Program-made: the position numbers and the translations under genes
Source of the DNA: Sphingomonas sp. Ant H11
GTDB taxonomy: Bacteria > Pseudomonadota > Alphaproteobacteria > Sphingomonadales > Sphingomonadaceae
Assembly (NCBI RefSeq): GCF_000797515.1
Contig: NZ_JSBN01000026.1
Span: 83,692 to 147,691, forward strand
DNA: 64,000 nucleotides
Direction: 5' to 3'
Notes under the pieces: generated by a model
Seen by the model: the letters and a program-made list of their open reading frames with translations, nothing else
What the model was told of the DNA's origin: nothing
Databases searched by the model: none
Part shown: positions 63,574 to 64,000 of the stretch, piece after piece
How the letters are laid out: each line of letters opens with the position of its first letter
Position numbering within the stretch: the first letter of the stretch is position 1

Positions 63574-64000
63574 ATGACCATGATCGGAACGATCGCTATA
63601 GTCGGCGCCAATCTTGCCGGCGCTCAGGCGGCGGCCGCCGTCCGCTCCGGCGGGTTCGAGGGGCGCGTCGTCCTGATCGGCGAGGAGCGTGGCGGCCCTA
63701 TCAACGGCCGATGCTGTCCAAAGAATGGTTGCGGTCGGACACGGTGCCGGCGGGGTTCGAGCTTCGAGACGAGCGGTGGTACGACGACAATCAGATCGAC
63801 CTGATACTCGGGACGAGGGTCGAGGCGCTGGACCGTGCCGGGGGCCAACTGCGGCTGGCCGACAGCCGCTGCATCCCGGCAGATCGGGTCCTGCTGGCCA
63901 CCGGCGCGCGGGCGCGCAGGCTCAATCTTCCGGGCGCGGATGCGGCTAACGTGCATCACCTCAGGACCCGCGCCGATGCGGACGACCTGCGCGCGGCGCT
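63574..64000 (+). pseudogene. ferredoxin:NAD reductase of the dioxygenase (HcaD/BphA4 type), partial, one frameshift
   Basis: ATG 63574 starts IGTIAIVGANLAGAQAAAAVRSGGFEGRVVLIGEERGGP (FAD-binding GxGxxG-like fold with the usual GANLAG). The frame is lost at about 63698 where CCC should be CCCC; the other frame reads YQRPMLSKEWLRSD..., then DLILGTRVEALDRAGGQLRL and RVLLATGARARRLNLPGADAANVHHLRTRADADDLRAAL to the window edge. About 142 of about 400 residues are visible. It should feed electrons to the Rieske ferredoxin at 52.8 kb, though it lies 10 kb from it. Confidence 0.85.

Noticed and set aside
1..64000. CRISPR array, tRNA, rRNA or riboswitch
   Set aside because: No regularly spaced repeats, no cloverleaf-like or rRNA-like segments were seen in the intergenic stretches.

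Overview
The window is high-GC DNA that looks like a sphingomonad (alphaproteobacterial, Sphingomonadales-type) replicon. It carries an F-type conjugation module next to an aromatic-catabolic module, and insertion sequences sit between them. The TonB receptor, the Mhp/Hca-type genes and the F-type tra order with an S26 peptidase and a DsbC-like protein all fit a large sphingomonad plasmid or an integrated conjugative element. No relaxase, coupling protein or replication gene is visible. REGION 1 (1-1.2 kb): a RES/Xre-type toxin-antitoxin pair, with the toxin cut by the window edge. REGION 2 (1.2-25 kb): a long minus-strand operon in the order traA-L-E-K-B-dsbC-V-C-(membrane protein)-trbI-S26 peptidase-traW-(membrane protein)-traU-trbC-traN-(two small genes)-traF-H-G. 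It is headed by a segment rich in GGGAC inverted repeats and flanked by two small plus-strand genes (one an Xre-type regulator), a lytic transglycosylase and a cysteine-containing protein with a nuclease-like C-terminus. REGION 3 (25.2-28.3 kb): an IS630 element lies almost against an IS1380 element whose transposase was broken by an IS66 fragment. REGION 4 (28.3-36.4 kb): an alpha/beta hydrolase, an MCE/MlaD protein, an AarF/UbiB kinase, and a MarR regulator divergent from an EmrA-EmrB-OprM-type efflux operon. REGION 5 (36.4-38.1 kb): a second IS630 element and a non-coding stretch. REGION 6 (38.2-64 kb): an aromatic-degradation supercluster. It encodes an indolepyruvate:ferredoxin oxidoreductase-like fusion protein, three extradiol dioxygenases (two MhpB-like, one LigA/LigB pair), a Rieske ring-hydroxylating dioxygenase with ferredoxin and ferredoxin reductase, a dihydrodiol dehydrogenase, two MhpC hydrolases, MhpD-MhpF-MhpE, two acyl-CoA ligases, an HpaB/HpaC-type flavin monooxygenase, a quinone oxidoreductase, IclR and TetR regulators and a TonB receptor. 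HOW IT WORKS TOGETHER (inference): one branch makes a catechol by dihydroxylation plus dehydrogenation, the other by flavin-dependent hydroxylation. Both feed meta-cleavage, C-C hydrolysis, and the MhpD/E/F route to pyruvate and acetyl-CoA. Six copies of an inverted repeat, NNATAC-N6-GTAYNG, lie before the transcription units of this cluster and suggest one regulon. CAUTION: about twenty otherwise well-preserved genes in all regions carry one-base frameshifts, mostly in homopolymer runs. This is more likely an unpolished assembly than true decay, so frameshifted genes are given here with their restored extent.
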